A stretch of DNA of 64,000 bases from Enoplosus armatus. Its lineage: Eukaryota > Chordata > Actinopteri > Centrarchiformes > Enoplosidae. The stretch lies in the NCBI RefSeq assembly GCF_043641665.1, contig NC_092197.1:13894148-13958147 (forward strand). The letters run 5' to 3'. The position numbers were made by a program, and so were the translations under genes. Under the pieces are notes generated by a model, which was given only the letters and a program-made list of their open reading frames with translations, did no database searches and was not told the origin of the DNA. Below are positions 1 through 13,800 of this stretch, one piece after another (within the stretch, counting starts at the first letter, position 1; every line of letters starts with the position of its first letter).

Positions 1-1619
1 CTCAATGGTCTGTGCCAACGTGTTTACCTGTTTGTGCTGCATTCAGTCTCTTTGAGTTGAGATTTGAGGGATTTCACATCCTGAAGTTGATGTTGTGTCT
101 GTTTGACAAATGAGCCTGAACATGTGAGAGTTGTGCCATCAGTCATTGAGAGTGAACGTGTACGCTATACTGCAGACTGCAGACAGATGCTTTATTCTGA
201 CTTTAATTTTGTGAATGTTGATGTTTGAAGGAAGTTCATGAATTGTCGCATGAGATGTTTGCATCTATGACAAGCAGCGAATCCATTTTTGATTCTGTAG
301 TTTTTGATCCAGTCGAATTCCAAATTATAGAGAAGCATAGACATTTGTTTGCACTAATTTCCCATTTACTGCAAGTCACATTAATGTAATTTCCCTGTCT
401 TACACGTCTTGTAGTTTAGAATCTAAAGCACTATGATATGCTGGTCAGCAGCAATGTAAAATATGCATGGTTGTAGTAAATGGCTAAAGTTTTCAAAAAC
501 AGCGGTATGGTGAAACATTAACCTACCTATTAGATATAGATTATTTTGACTTGGTTTAAAAGCTTAATGATGTCTCTATATTATTACATATTTATGACTG
601 ATATTTATCATATTTATCTGATTGGTGCATGGAAGTATGTGACATCACCTTTTTTCTAACTTCAAGCCTGTCAAAAAAGCAAAGACAAAAACAGAAATGC
701 AGAAATCTCTCATGTGAAGCAACCAAAGCTGTGTGTGTGAAGGAGTCCGTTACTGACAGTGTTTTATTGAGAAAACAGGTTTTCAGGGCCTGTAAAATAC
801 TATATGACATAAAGTGTTATAATATAATACATCACTCTGCACCCTGCAAAGAGCCAACATGACCTGAGGAGGATCTCAGCCTGTCATACCATCCTGCATC
901 CTTTCTAAATTAGCATTTGCAACACGTGGCGTCTGTCCTGCCAAACGGGAGCGTTTGGCAAATGTGTGGTTTACTGTCACTCATCCAGGCCTCCTCAGAC
1001 ACACATATGGGAACTTGGCACACCCTCATGCTGACTGCCTCTTTTCACGCAAACACCTCCGCTTGGTTTTGTTTTGTCATGACAGAAAGATTATGGCAGA
1101 TTATGGGTTCTACATTTCAGTTTTTTTGGTCACTTCACTGTACGTTGTTTACATTGTCTGTCAAAGCGCTGATTTGTCACAGCACTGAAGCTATTAAAGG
1201 GAACGGCATGAGTTTTGCTTTGCCTTATGCTGCTCTGTTTATGTTTTCCTTTTTATCCAGCCATTCATCACTCCTCAGTTCCCTGATTTAAGTTGTGAGC
1301 CACACTGACCGAGCTGGTGCACTGATCTGAGTTGGGTCAGGTGTGAAATATGAATTGGTTGCATGTGTGAGTATGGCTGTGAGTTTGATGTTTCAGTCTA
1401 TTGCACATGTGTTGTTCTGTTTTCTTTTTGTATCCTCCCCGTATTTCTATTTCCTGCCTATGTACCTATACTTCCTTCAGCTTTGATATTGTGCTTGTAC
1501 TTGAGTTTATCTTTCACATAGTTTATGTACCCAGCCTTCGTCACCTCCATATCCTTTAAACTGTCTTTTCTGACGTCCTCCTTTTTTAATAACCTTTTCC
1601 CCCACCGCCTCCACCTCAG
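1..1619. other. Intron of ank1 (5' boundary outside window)
   Basis: No exon is visible here. The ankyrin exon that should precede the one at 1620 (encoding the end of the first and start of the second ZU5 domain) is not found, so it lies upstream of the window. The stretch is AT-rich and has no recognised repeat. A pyrimidine-rich tract before the AG at 1618-1619 makes the acceptor of the first visible exon. Confidence 0.7.
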
Positions 1620-2107
1620 GCGCAGCCAATTCCCGATGAACTGCTGACTCGGCACCTTGGTAACCAGGCGACCTTCAGCCCAGTGGTTACCATCGAACCA
1701 CGCCGACGCAAATTTCACCGTCCAATCGGATTGCGCATCCCTTTGCCACCATCCTGGCGGGAGAGTCCTCGGGATGCAGGGGAGGGTGATACCACCAGCT
1801 TGCGCCTCCTCTGCAGTGTCATTGGTACGATCCATCTGGAAATTAATTAAAAAGACAAGAAGTTTGCCAACTTTTCTGTGAAGTAATGACTTTCTGTATT
1901 GATGATGTACATATAACATCAAATGTGCCATAAAAGGGTGTATGTAGGCATCTGTTATCTGCCCTTGGTTATCAGGGCATGAATGACACAGGGTGGTTGT
2001 TGTGTCTCAGGTGGCACAGCACCGGCTCAGTGGGAAGACATCACTGGAACTACCAAGCTGATGTACGCCCACAACTGTGCCAACTTTACCACCAATGTTT
2101 CTGCGAG
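1620..2107 (+). CDS. ank1: ank1 exons for the second ZU5 domain
   Basis: Two exons, 1620-1824 and 2011-2107, joined in phase 1, encode the second ZU5 domain: AQPIPDELL at the start, then [19 protein letters not shown], and [20 protein letters not shown] near the end. In ankyrins the ZU5-ZU5-UPA-death domain block forms one structural unit that carries the spectrin-binding surface. The first exon has no in-frame Met, so simple ORF searches for ATG starts miss it. Confidence 0.93.
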
Positions 2108-4525
2108 GTGAGCCCCACAACAGTAATCAATACACATGTATTACCAGTGAGCCTTCCTTCCCTGCTCTCTTGCACACTTCTGAATATTAATCAGATTTCT
2201 ATCTGCCACTTTCCTCCTCTTTTCTCTTCTTCTACTTCATCCAGATTCTGGCTGGCAGACTGTCCACGCACGGCAGAAGCGGTGACCTTTGCCAATTTGC
2301 TGTACCGGGAGTTGATGTCCGTTCCGTATATGGCCAAGTTTGTTATTTTTGCCAAGATGAATGAAGCACGCGAGGGACGCTTGCGTTGTTACTGCATGAC
2401 AGATGATAAGATGGACAAAACCCTGGAGCTGCATGAAAACTTCACCGAAGTGGCCCGCAGTCGAGACATCGAGGTCAGCACGGAGGCAAAGGAAAATGTT
2501 GCCAAGCTCACAAAAAGGGAAAGCAGGGGGGTTATGTCTTTCACTCGTGACAAATGTTTTTTAACTGCGATTGGCTTTCGTTTCTAAAGAATTTATACAA
2601 TATGATTGAATTGTGGCCACTCAAAATTCACACTTGGTATAGAAGATCCAAGAGGAGAAACAATTCCATTTTTTTTCTTTTCATGATGAAAAGAAAGACG
2701 GCTAACTTCATCTCTGGCATTGCTCCATCTTGGGAGGCACGATCCTGCGAGTAGAGAGTTCTCTGCAGTACAGAGGGCCAGGCGTTTGTGTCTTGTGATA
2801 TCGATCCACCCTCTGGCTGTTTTACAAGGGTCAAGCCTTTCTCAGATTCTCTAGCTGTTAGGATTTATCTTGTCACCCTTAACATTTTGTGCAACCCCCC
2901 CCCCCACAGCTGATGGAGGGCATGCCGCTGCACCTGGAGTGTTCTGGGAACCTGGTGCCCATCAGGAAGGCCACCCAGCAGCCTCGCAGCTTCAGCTTCC
3001 AGGCCTTCAGAGATAACCGGCTGCCCGTCTCTGTCAAGGTCTGTCTCTATCCGACTGTTCACGTGCCTGCTTTTCTGATCACTCGCTACGTATTCATACA
3101 GTATTGTGGTTTTGTTTGTCCAGTTGTTGGGTTCAGTGTGTCACGGATCCTCTCGCCAGTTTAGTCAGTTTCCCCCCTGAGCACCCTCCTGCTGATCACC
3201 CAAACAACCTGTTCATATGGTGGTTTTCGTGTGCTTTCCTTTTCACTGTCATATCTGTCAGGCAGTCTTTCAGTTTGTCTCACCGTTAGCATGTAAAGGT
3301 TTAGATAACAGCACTGTGTTCTCACAGCTCTCTCTCAGCACCACAGTAACAAGAAAGTTAAATCTACGCCTGAAAAAAAGCGATTCATTAATACAGTATG
3401 ACGGTATATCAATAAGAATTATTATTTTTGATAATTTGTGATATATTGATACATTTCTCGATCTGTGTATGTCTGTCAGTCAGTCCATCCTTCGTGGTTT
3501 TCAAATCGTCATGTTAAATCATTCTTTCTCAACAAATGTTAAAAAGCTAAACGTTGTCCCTGATTCTTTTTTTGGTTCTTTTTCTATTTTGTTTTGATCA
3601 AATTTATTTTCAATGAATGTGTAATAATAAATACCTACCTAATATGTAATGCTACACTGTTTTTTGAGCGTTTCCCTTGGGTTAAAGATGCATCACTGTT
3701 AAATCTTTTTTCTGATCATAATTGTCATTTCTTAGTCCCTTTTTATCCTTCTGCATTTAATTGATGTTGTTTAAATCCCCTCTCTTGCGCAGATGTTTTC
3801 ATACTGTGTGTGCCTTTTTCATATCTGTCTTATGTCATTTGTTTGTGTTTTCTTTGGTTTGTTCATTTTATTTGGTCATCCAAATCTACAATTTGTCTGT
3901 CGGTTCCTTTCTGTGTTTCTGTGTCTGTCCCTGTGACACACACTACTGTTCAGTATCAGCTAAATGAATACTTTGATAAATATCTTTTCATTGTGGTGTA
4001 GCCAAGCAACAAACAACTTACTTATCTACCTGTCGACTCTCTTGGGTAATCGTTTGCATGTCCTGTGACTCCCTCACTTTCTTTGCCTGCCTTCCAATCT
4101 TGCGGCCTTGCCTGTCTGTATGTGTCTGTCTCACTGTCTCTCTTTCTCTCTCTCACGGTCACTCTGTAACTGTCTGGTCTGACAGACGTCCAGGTAAAAT
4201 GTGCAGGTAAATCTCTCCCTCTCGCCTGCCTGTGGACTGCTTCCATCCCTGTTTCCCCCTGCTTCTCGTCCCATGTTACTGCGCCACATGCTCGAGACAT
4301 TGTGGAGGGATCTAATACCCGTTTTGATCTGTTCTTTCTTCTCCTTCTCCTCCTCCTCTGTCTTGCTATTTCATTCTCTTCTTTTCTCATCTGTTCTGTC
4401 TCTTACCCTGTCTCTTTGTTTCATTTCCTTCTTTTCCTCTTTGCTTAATCCTTTTGTTCGCCCTCCTCTCTTCCATTCCTCTATCTATTTTCTTCTTTTT
4501 CCTCCATTTTCTCTCTCAATATTCT

Positions 4526-4557
<32 letters not shown>

Positions 4558-7500
4558 TTCTTCTTCTTCTTCTTCTTCTTCTTCTTCTTCTTCTTCTTCT
4601 TCTTCTTCTTCTTCTTCTTCTTCTTCTTCTCCTTCTTCTCCTTCTTCTTCGTCTTCTCTCTGTCTGTCATTTCTCTATGTTAGGTCAGAGATAGTAACAA
4701 AGACGCCACTGGGTTTCTTTCCTTTCTGCGGAAGTGCACCAAGTACGAGGACACACAGCACGTACTGTGTAACCTTAACATAACCATGCCACCATGTGTC
4801 AAGGTAAGGACTAGCTTGCAAACACCTCCCCGCAAGCATAAATACAATGGCTAATGTCATGTTACTTACTTACCAAGTGTGGTGGGTTAGGTGGGATTTA
4901 GTTAGCCATTACTTGTCACACCTGATTGGCTAGAGGACAGGAAGACTATAAGGTATACTCTATGTGTTATTCATGGAGAACCTCATTTGATCATTTGTCC
5001 CAGGTTGAAAATGTGTACAATATCTATTCAACAACAAATTGACTATTTTTGTTTAGTCTAGTTCCCAATAATTTATTTCACTGTTGGACTCACAGACTGT
5101 CTTAAAGGGCAAACACCTTATTTCTACTAAGCTTCCACTTGTATTCTCTGCTGTATATTGTACATGGATTATTGTTACGGCAGGGTGTTCTTTTGGAAAA
5201 TGACCACAATGACCAAAAAGATCAAAGTCCAATCTATTGATACATATATTAAAATATTACATGCTCATATTTATGTAACATTTCATTGTACCAGCAGTCC
5301 GCCAAAGCTTTACATAGTGCTAACATGCTGCAGGCCAAACAGTGGCCGTTAAAAGGATAAAAAGTGCTACATTGATGACACTTCAGACTATAATTATAAT
5401 GTGATTTTGTTGTTTTCATTAATTCTTTAGGTTGTTGGAAGTGAGGAGCGTAGGCGGACCTTAACCCCCCTCGCCCTGAGGGAACGCTACAGTGCTCTGA
5501 ACGAGCCTGGTGTGGGTGAGTCCTTGTCCGCCCGACCTTCAGCCCTCTCCTGATTTATACACAGTGGAGACGGGCACTGAATGTTGCTCTGCCCCTTTAC
5601 CCACAACCCTTTCGCTTCCCACTCTGCCCTCTCTATTTCCCCCTATCTGTCTTGCGTGCACGCATGGCACAAAGACTGAGCCTGCTCTACAGTATGCCCC
5701 AGAGTTCTCTGCAGTGCAGTTAGAGGAAATAATAATGAATGCGTGACCAAAAGATGAGCAGCAGTCCCCAACATGACCCAAAATGGCTCCATGACACGTG
5801 GCAAATTAGCCTTCTCTTTCCTGAGTGTCCTGGTAGCTATGACAACAGATGAATGACTTCTGTGATTGGTTTGCATGGCGCTGGTGTCTCCACTGCGATT
5901 TCCAATGGCATGGCAGCAGATACTGATAGCATTAGCACTGTAGCTTAGCACTGGGAATGGGCAGGACCTCGCAGTGGAGCTAGACAGAGGAGTCCTCATA
6001 TTGATTGGCCTGTAGTAAACAGATGGTTGGTTTAAACGTTGGTGATGGCGGGGGGCTGGAAGGGGAAAGGCCTTTTCTGTCTATCAAATACACAGCGCTG
6101 CTACATTGCACCTCAGTCCCTCTATAATGGTTTCTGAATGCTACTTTGATTGGTGGGACGTGCACTTGAATGAACCCCAGACTCTAACCTTATGGTGTGC
6201 TAACCCTGAAGATTATTTGGACAAAAACAATGTTGTGGGTATTGCTTATTTTCTTCAACAGAACAATACTTTTGTCAAGGTAAGTATTGCTATTAGCAAT
6301 TTTAATAGCAAGTCAAGTCTTTTAGGACACAGAAGATTTATTGAAACATGGATAATTGGAAAATCTCATAGCTACTGTCAGTATTTGAGTATTTGTCAGT
6401 AACACACATTTGGACAGTCCAAAGTTGATATTATCTGTCCACTAAATCCCAACATTAACCCTGATCCAAGCACTGAATACATATAGACTGCTTTGACACA
6501 ACATTTTACTTTTAATTAAAGTCAGAGTTACTATCTCCTTAGTTCAGTAAATGTATACTCATTTGTCTTAGTGACACAGGCATTTTCTTTCTTTCTTTTT
6601 AGCCACAGTGAATGCCATGGAGAGGACTGAGATCAAGATCAACATCATATCTGAACAGCTGGGTTTGAGCTGGGCAGGTTAGTCAGTCAAAAGATCAGAG
6701 CAGCTATCTATCTACTGGATCTGTCTGTGTTTGTTTGTAGCTATTTATCTACTTGTCCATTTGTCAGAGTTGGCACGCGAGCTTCAGTTTGGTGTGGACG
6801 ACATCAATAGGATCCGTGTGGAGAATCCCAACTCCCTGTTGGACCAAAGCGCCGCCCTGCTCAACCTGTGGGCCAGCAGAGAAGGCAAAAGGGCCAAAAG
6901 TAAGTATGACAGTATTGTATATCTCTTAGAAATTACTGGCATCACAAAATCAAATTATTCATCTCTTTTTTCGACTATTTAATTGTCAGATTAACTATAT
7001 TTTTTGACTCTGGCTGTCTACAAGGCATCCTGTTTCCACAGACTACTCTCTGACTTCCCATTTTTCTGGACTTCCCTGTGCTCACACTTCTCTGTTCCTC
7101 TCTCTTATTTTTTCTTTTTATCCGTCTCCCACCCCCCTCGATCTGTTTCCATCTCAGTGGAGAGCCTGTACACTGCACTGAAAAACATCGATCGTGCAGA
7201 CATCGTAACCTCTCTGGAGGGTCCACAGCCAGGACCTGGTTCTTCAGAGGAGGGTGCCTGTCGTCTCAGCGACCGCGACTCCACCCTGCTGTCCCCCAGT
7301 GTCCTCAATGGTAAGACGCACAGACAGATCAAACATCACACAGGACTTGTAATGTTCAAATCAGTATCCTTATCAATGAACAGTGCTCTTCAACAAGTGA
7401 TGTAATCTTGTATTTAGTCGTGACCTTTAATCACCAAGGTTAGATCATTTCATTTTTTTTCCATAGCATGTTATGAATCCATTTGTTTTAAGACGTTTTA

Positions 7501-9200
7501 AGAATCTTCCACTACTGAAAATGTTAGGTGACATGAGTGAGATTTAGGGTGAATATAAGATGAAATACTGTAAATGTGGAATGAATACTCAGCATAGACT
7601 GATTGTTTGATTGTCCCATGATGATCTGTAACGATCAGAAATGGAAAGTTTACAGGAATTTCCTGCTCAAGCAGAATTCGGAAGGGAAGTTAATCAGAGG
7701 CTCGGTTACTTCAACTGCCAAGTACAGTGTGTTTACTTGGTAATATTTGCAGAGATATAGATCGTGAGGAATAGGAACTCAGTGGTTCAAAGAGAATTAC
7801 AAAGCTGAATGTTATAAGAATATTCACTGAAAAACAGAACTTCTCTATGTTGATTAAAAATCCACATGATTCTACGCTTATTTCACAATTATTCCTCTAG
7901 TCAATCAAAAGCTTCTTTTTTTTTTTAAATAAATGTATTAGTCACAACAGCTGGTATAGTCAGCACTGCTAAAAATCTGAGACAGAATTCTTCAACACAA
8001 CGTGAGCTGTTGTTTACTTTCCACCTCTGTAAACCTCCCTGCTTCCCTTTGAGTCTGGGGTAACAGCCATTTTACCTTTTCTGTTGCTCCACAAGAGGTC
8101 ACGGACACAAGGCCACCGCGCCTAGTGCGCAAGCCGCAAGTTATTAGACCCCGGTTTTTCAGAAGGGGTAAGTTGAAGTTGAACTCGGGCTGCATGGTGG
8201 TTTGCTGCTCATGACATGATGATGATGATGATGATGATGATGAACCTCAGAGGATGTTTTTGAGGTCTGAGGAATGGTGTCATTCTCCCACCATGAACCT
8301 GGCCTTTTGCAGCATGCACTAACACCGCCTCTGTGCATTCCTCACTGGGGCACAAGTCATTTTTGTTTCAGTTACAGTTTTTCACACCTCATACTTGAGC
8401 CCTGAACATGACGGTTCTTATTCTTCTCACGTAATATGAGAAACGAGGATAACTCCCTTTTGCTATTAAGGATTTTAAGAGTTAACAGAGACATTTAAGG
8501 CCAAACAAGCCAACACTTAACGTATGGGTAATTCCGTTCAGTTAAGGATGTTTGAGATTGTTTAGATTAGAGTACGTGCGTCTATGTGAGTGTGTACACA
8601 CATACATGAGTGTGTGTGTACATACGTGTGTGTGTATGTCTGGGATGGATACACTAGTCAAAAGTGGCGCTAGTACACAGATGTTAGTGTGGTCTGGGCC
8701 TTCATACCTTGTTTCTATCCCTCCCTCTTTCTTTCTTTCTTTCTTTCTTTTTTTCTGTCTTTCTCTTTCTTTCCCTGAGAACAAGACAGAGTTTCACTTT
8801 ATTGACAGCAGACATTGTAACGTAACTGCAGTGTTCTAGCTGTCTCGGAATTGTGTCTTTAGCTCAGGACAGTCTCTCTCTCTCTGTCCTACTTTCAGTC
8901 TGTCTCTGAGCCTATGACATGTCATATCTGCTGCCCAGCCGCCCTGCTCCTCCTCCTCCTCCTCCTCCTCCTCCTCCTCCTCCCCTCTCCTGCTCTTCTT
9001 CCTCACAGCTCTTCCTGTCCGACCTCTGACCTCATATGACCTCATGTTGACCTCTGGGCCTCCTCCTCTCTTGTCATCTTGTTTTCCCGCGCTCCTCCCT
9101 CGTTCAGTCGAGCGGGGACCCTCTCCTCCTCTCTCAATCCAGCTCTGTGTGTGTACTACAGTTTGTGCATGTGCATGCTGCATGCTTTGCTGTTACAGTA

Positions 9201-9250
<50 letters not shown>

Positions 9251-10767
9251 TCAGACCTGGGCTGTAGGTAATAGTAGCTGAATTTGTTAGTATTCAAAGA
9301 AAATCAAGAAAACCACTTTATTTAATTTGGCTTGCAAGGAATTTATGTGTATGAATATTTTGTCTTGTTTGAAATGCCTTGCAAGATAAACTAGGCTCAC
9401 TTCAATACTTTAGACACATCAAAATATCTTAAAATACATTTTTACCCGGGTCTATTTAAGAGTTTTGTCTGTACAATGACTGAGACTTGTGAGTGAGGAG
9501 TTTCCTGAACAAAATAAATTTTGCTGTTTGCTGTTTTTGACATCTTTATGTGCATGGCATGCTTTCAATGTATGAAGTTTTCTTCACAGTGTAAAATGTT
9601 TTCTCTCTTCAATGCGTGAATTTTAGTCTTGTTTTTAATGCTATATTAACAAACAAATGGGTTTTCTTTTTTTCCTTTTCTGTAAAATAAATGGTATAAT
9701 TTTATGCTGTAACACATGGTCGGCTGCGTAGCACATAATGTTCAATCTACAATGTTGCTGTGACATGATGTCTTTCATTCATGGGCAAAATAACTAACTA
9801 AAGTAAGTAAATTATTCTCGAATAAATGAGACTCATAAATGGGACTTTTTTTTACGAAGGCTTATTAGGGCCATTGTAGGTAAAAGAAAAAGCAATTACA
9901 GCTTCTTAAGTGGTTCCTTGACAAAACAGCACAATTTTTCAGAGTGAAATCTGGTAAATTTATGATCTCAGAGAATATTCAAGTTTTTTTCTCGTAAATA
10001 TACCACTTTAATCCCAACGAATATCCAAGTTTGTTTTTCTCATAAATGCATGACTTGGATCTCGTAGAGTTTTTTCTCAGAATATTACCACCCCCCACTC
10101 CCGGCTTTTTTTTTTTTACCTACAGTGGCCCTATTACGGATTTGTACTTTTTTGTCTTATTTTATAAAGAAAACGTTTTTTTTTTGTGCAATTATGTTGA
10201 GTATTTCACACGTCTGTAGATGTCAAAGAAATTATTTTATTGAAATTCTGACATCAACCTACATCCAGATATTTAATTCGATTTTCAGTGTTTTGCCCAA
10301 GTCTGATGACGGACTCACTGTTAACATTGTCTGAACGTTATCTGCTCACAGGAATATTGCTGTGAGGTGTGTTTGTTTATTGGTTTTGGGCGTGTGTGAT
10401 TATTTCTGATTATTTCTGTATTTCTGTAAAGTGTGTCCTCATCTGTATTTTGATATGAGTGCAGTATTGTGTGCATATGTATATGTGTGTGCGTGTACAG
10501 TGGTAAAGTGAGTAGCGTGCTGTGCAGTGTGTTGTCCTTTTTTTTGTCCTCTTGTGCCATGACAATCTCTGTGGAGTTTATTTGTGCTGCACTTCATCCT
10601 TTGCCTTTGACACTGTGTGTGTGTTTGTGTTTAAATAGCAGGAATGAAGGGAAAGGCTAACCCAGATTCATCTGAACTCATTCTAACTCTCATTATTCTG
10701 ACTCATTCCTCCCTGATCACCTCATTCTGATGCCACCTCTCATCCTCCTGGCCCTGTACCATCCCAG

Positions 10768-10831
<64 letters not shown>

Positions 10832-13800
10832 ACTCACAGTTTAGTCCATTAGCACAAAAACGGAGGACTATTGCTTACACAGTAAAGAGGTATTTCACCC
10901 ATTAATACACACTTTGTTTTAACTGATCTGAGTTGTTATGGATTCTATTAGAAGAAGTTTTAGTTTTTTTCGCTCCACAGTTGTAAGATTTTATTTATGG
11001 TAAGTGCTAACAAACTGCTGTCAAAATGCTGTCAACTTATTTGCATTGATTAATCTGACCTGGAAGCATTTAAATAGAAATGCGCTTATTGGCAGGTCAG
11101 GTAAAGTAGACTTTTCTATATTGTTTCACTCAATCATTTCCTGTCCATAGCTGGACCTTGATGACTTACTGGATATATGTACCATGGGTTGCTTCTGCAA
11201 AAAACATACGTCAACTTTACTGAAAATTTGAAAAACCTCCCTGAGGATCTAGGTGTTATGCTTAACTATCAGGTTAATCTTGGACAGTATCTTGGTAGCA
11301 ATGAGTCACTGAGTTACTTTCTGTTTCTACTAGATATCACTCTATAAAAGTCATACATTCTTATTTAGCATTCTTTGTGATTTTATTCTTTAGATTAATT
11401 ATATTCCTTCACAATCATAATAAATGCTTTTAAATAAACAGAATTTTTGAAATGAATGGAATGAGGGAAATATAGTTATATATACTGCCTCAAAGTGACA
11501 CATTAGTCATTGCAATTCATCAGACACGAGCTGTAATTAATTCCCCTTTGCCTCTCGTCACTATTTGGGCCTGGTTACAGGACAGGACAGAAAATACTGA
11601 ATATTTTAGCTTTTGATTACAATATTGTATTACAAAGGGACATTTTTCAATATTATAAGCAATATTTTAACAAGGTCCATTTGTAGAAACTGCCTGGAAA
11701 GTTAAAATGAAAGGATTGTGCTCTCACTATTCCTTTGGTTGTTCTTTGAAAGCTTCATCTCAGCCGCACTGCTATAAGGCGTCTACTTAGTTTTCAGATG
11801 TTTAATCTGTCAGCCTGATACACAAGGTGACATCATACATTGGTGAATTAGGGCGCTGAAGCAGAACAGTGTGAACAGGGTGAAGTACTCCTTTACTGTT
11901 CAATTTCACCTTCTTCCATTCATCTTAACTCATTGATGCAAACATTTAACAAAAACATTTTACTTAGAGCAATCAGGCAATCCCCAATCCAAACCTGTCA
12001 CATACCAACTTCAAATACCACCAAAGACAACATATAGATTATTAGCTTTTATCATGTTACGCTTAGATAATATGTAATGAATCAAAATGCCGCTCAAATG
12101 ATCAAAAGTGAACAAAGGAAAAAAACACCAGCAGTGAATTATGTTCTACCTCCATTAAAAACTTCTAGACAGCATCAGAAGAATTTAAATAACAAAAAAC
12201 AAACTGTTCTCATTATACTTTATAAATCAAAATATAAATACAGCTTGTGATATGAATGTGAATCAGATTATTAATATACCACATATTTGTTTTGCCCTGA
12301 AATTAATATCATAAAGAATAATAGAAAAATGATCACTGAATATAACGTGTGTTTGTGTGTGTCCTTGTGTATTTCGCTATTGTTGCAGTGAATGACGTCT
12401 TGGTAATAGAACCAAAGTAAAACTAAAATACCCACCAAAAAAGTATTTTGTCATACATTCATAAAGTGTTGAATAATGTTTGATATCCCAACAGTCATTT
12501 ATTCATTTACAATCAATTCATCAATTAACTTACAGAATAATACAAAATAATACATGTGATACAGGTGATTGATTATACGTCAGTTTAGAATAAAATCTAG
12601 ACCAAGTTGTGATACTGCCTTCATTAACAATACAAATCAATTACAAAAAAAAACAGAATAGGTTTGTCTAATGTACATGTGCATTAGTGTGTGTGTATAT
12701 GTGTGTGTGTGTACACTGACCTTTATTTGGATGCTTGGGACGCAGACATACAAATGCATGACTCTGATGTGTAACTACAGGAGAAAGCAAAAGCAAGCAG
12801 CAACTTGCATTTTCCTTTGCAGAATCTGCAAGATGCTGCTGACTCCCACTCAGGAGCCTGTGACGAGGGTTGGAACGATAGTAGAGACGTTTTATCATAA
12901 CTTTGGTATTTGCATCACAGCTGCTGGGATATCGTAGAAAAGGAACTTCATCCAATCAGCTGCCTAGAATAGTTTGTCAATCCTGACAAAGTACGGCACC
13001 CAGCCTCTGCCTTGATTGGTCAACAGCAACAGTGATCTAAAGAAGAACAAGTCTAAAATGCTGTTTGAAATTGTCTGAACACGTATCTGTGAGGGCCAGA
13101 TTTCAAATGCACAGCACTTCCTTTAACTATTGTAATTTCATTATTGGCTGGATGTAAATCCAACAGCTTTTATGGACCTTTTTGATCATCTTTGCCGGCT
13201 TCTTAATGAGCCGCAGTTGCAATCAGGATACGAAAATCCAATTGGAGCACTTTTCTCAGGTGATACTGTGTTACTGATGATAAACATATATCGTGCCAAC
13301 CCCACAATCAATATACTGTATAACTCTAGACTCACCGTTCTTTCGCTTATCAAGGAACACAGTGTATGTTCTGCAGATTCACTTTCTTACATGGTAGCAA
13401 ACTAGAGCCCTGCACCATTCACCTCACAGACAATGGATGATACACCAAAACCCCTGCGACCCTCACCTCACTCTTATTGCTGTGTCCCAATGACAATAAT
13501 CTAAAGAGCTATGGATCAAACCAACAAACAGAAGGACATCAGTCCAAATATTTATACATCAATTAGACCAATCAACTGAAACTGAAAGTAGTGTAAAACA
13601 TACTGGCTGGGGGTCAGATTGCTGGCTTAGGATCAATATATCTTCCTTTTCACTCTTAATGAAATGGATTGAAGGATATCTTAATCCTAAATTCATGGCT
13701 TTATAAAGACGGACTCTAGTCTCTTTCCTGGTATATTGGGACAGGGCTGAGCCCCACTGTTTCCTCATAGGTTGGAGAAACAGTCGATCCACCACCTCCC

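Noticed and set aside
1458..1931. 157-aa open frame on the minus strand
   Set aside because: It is the antisense shadow of the ank1 ZU5 exon at 1620-1824, whose plus-strand translation matches ankyrin-1.
4201..4783. Long Phe-, Ser- or Lys-homopolymer open frames on both strands
   Set aside because: Low-complexity translation of the CTT microsatellite; no domain and no splice support.
8836..9271. Overlapping open frames around the TCC and TG repeats
   Set aside because: Repeat-driven frames (poly-Glu, Val-Cys repeats) inside an ank1 intron.
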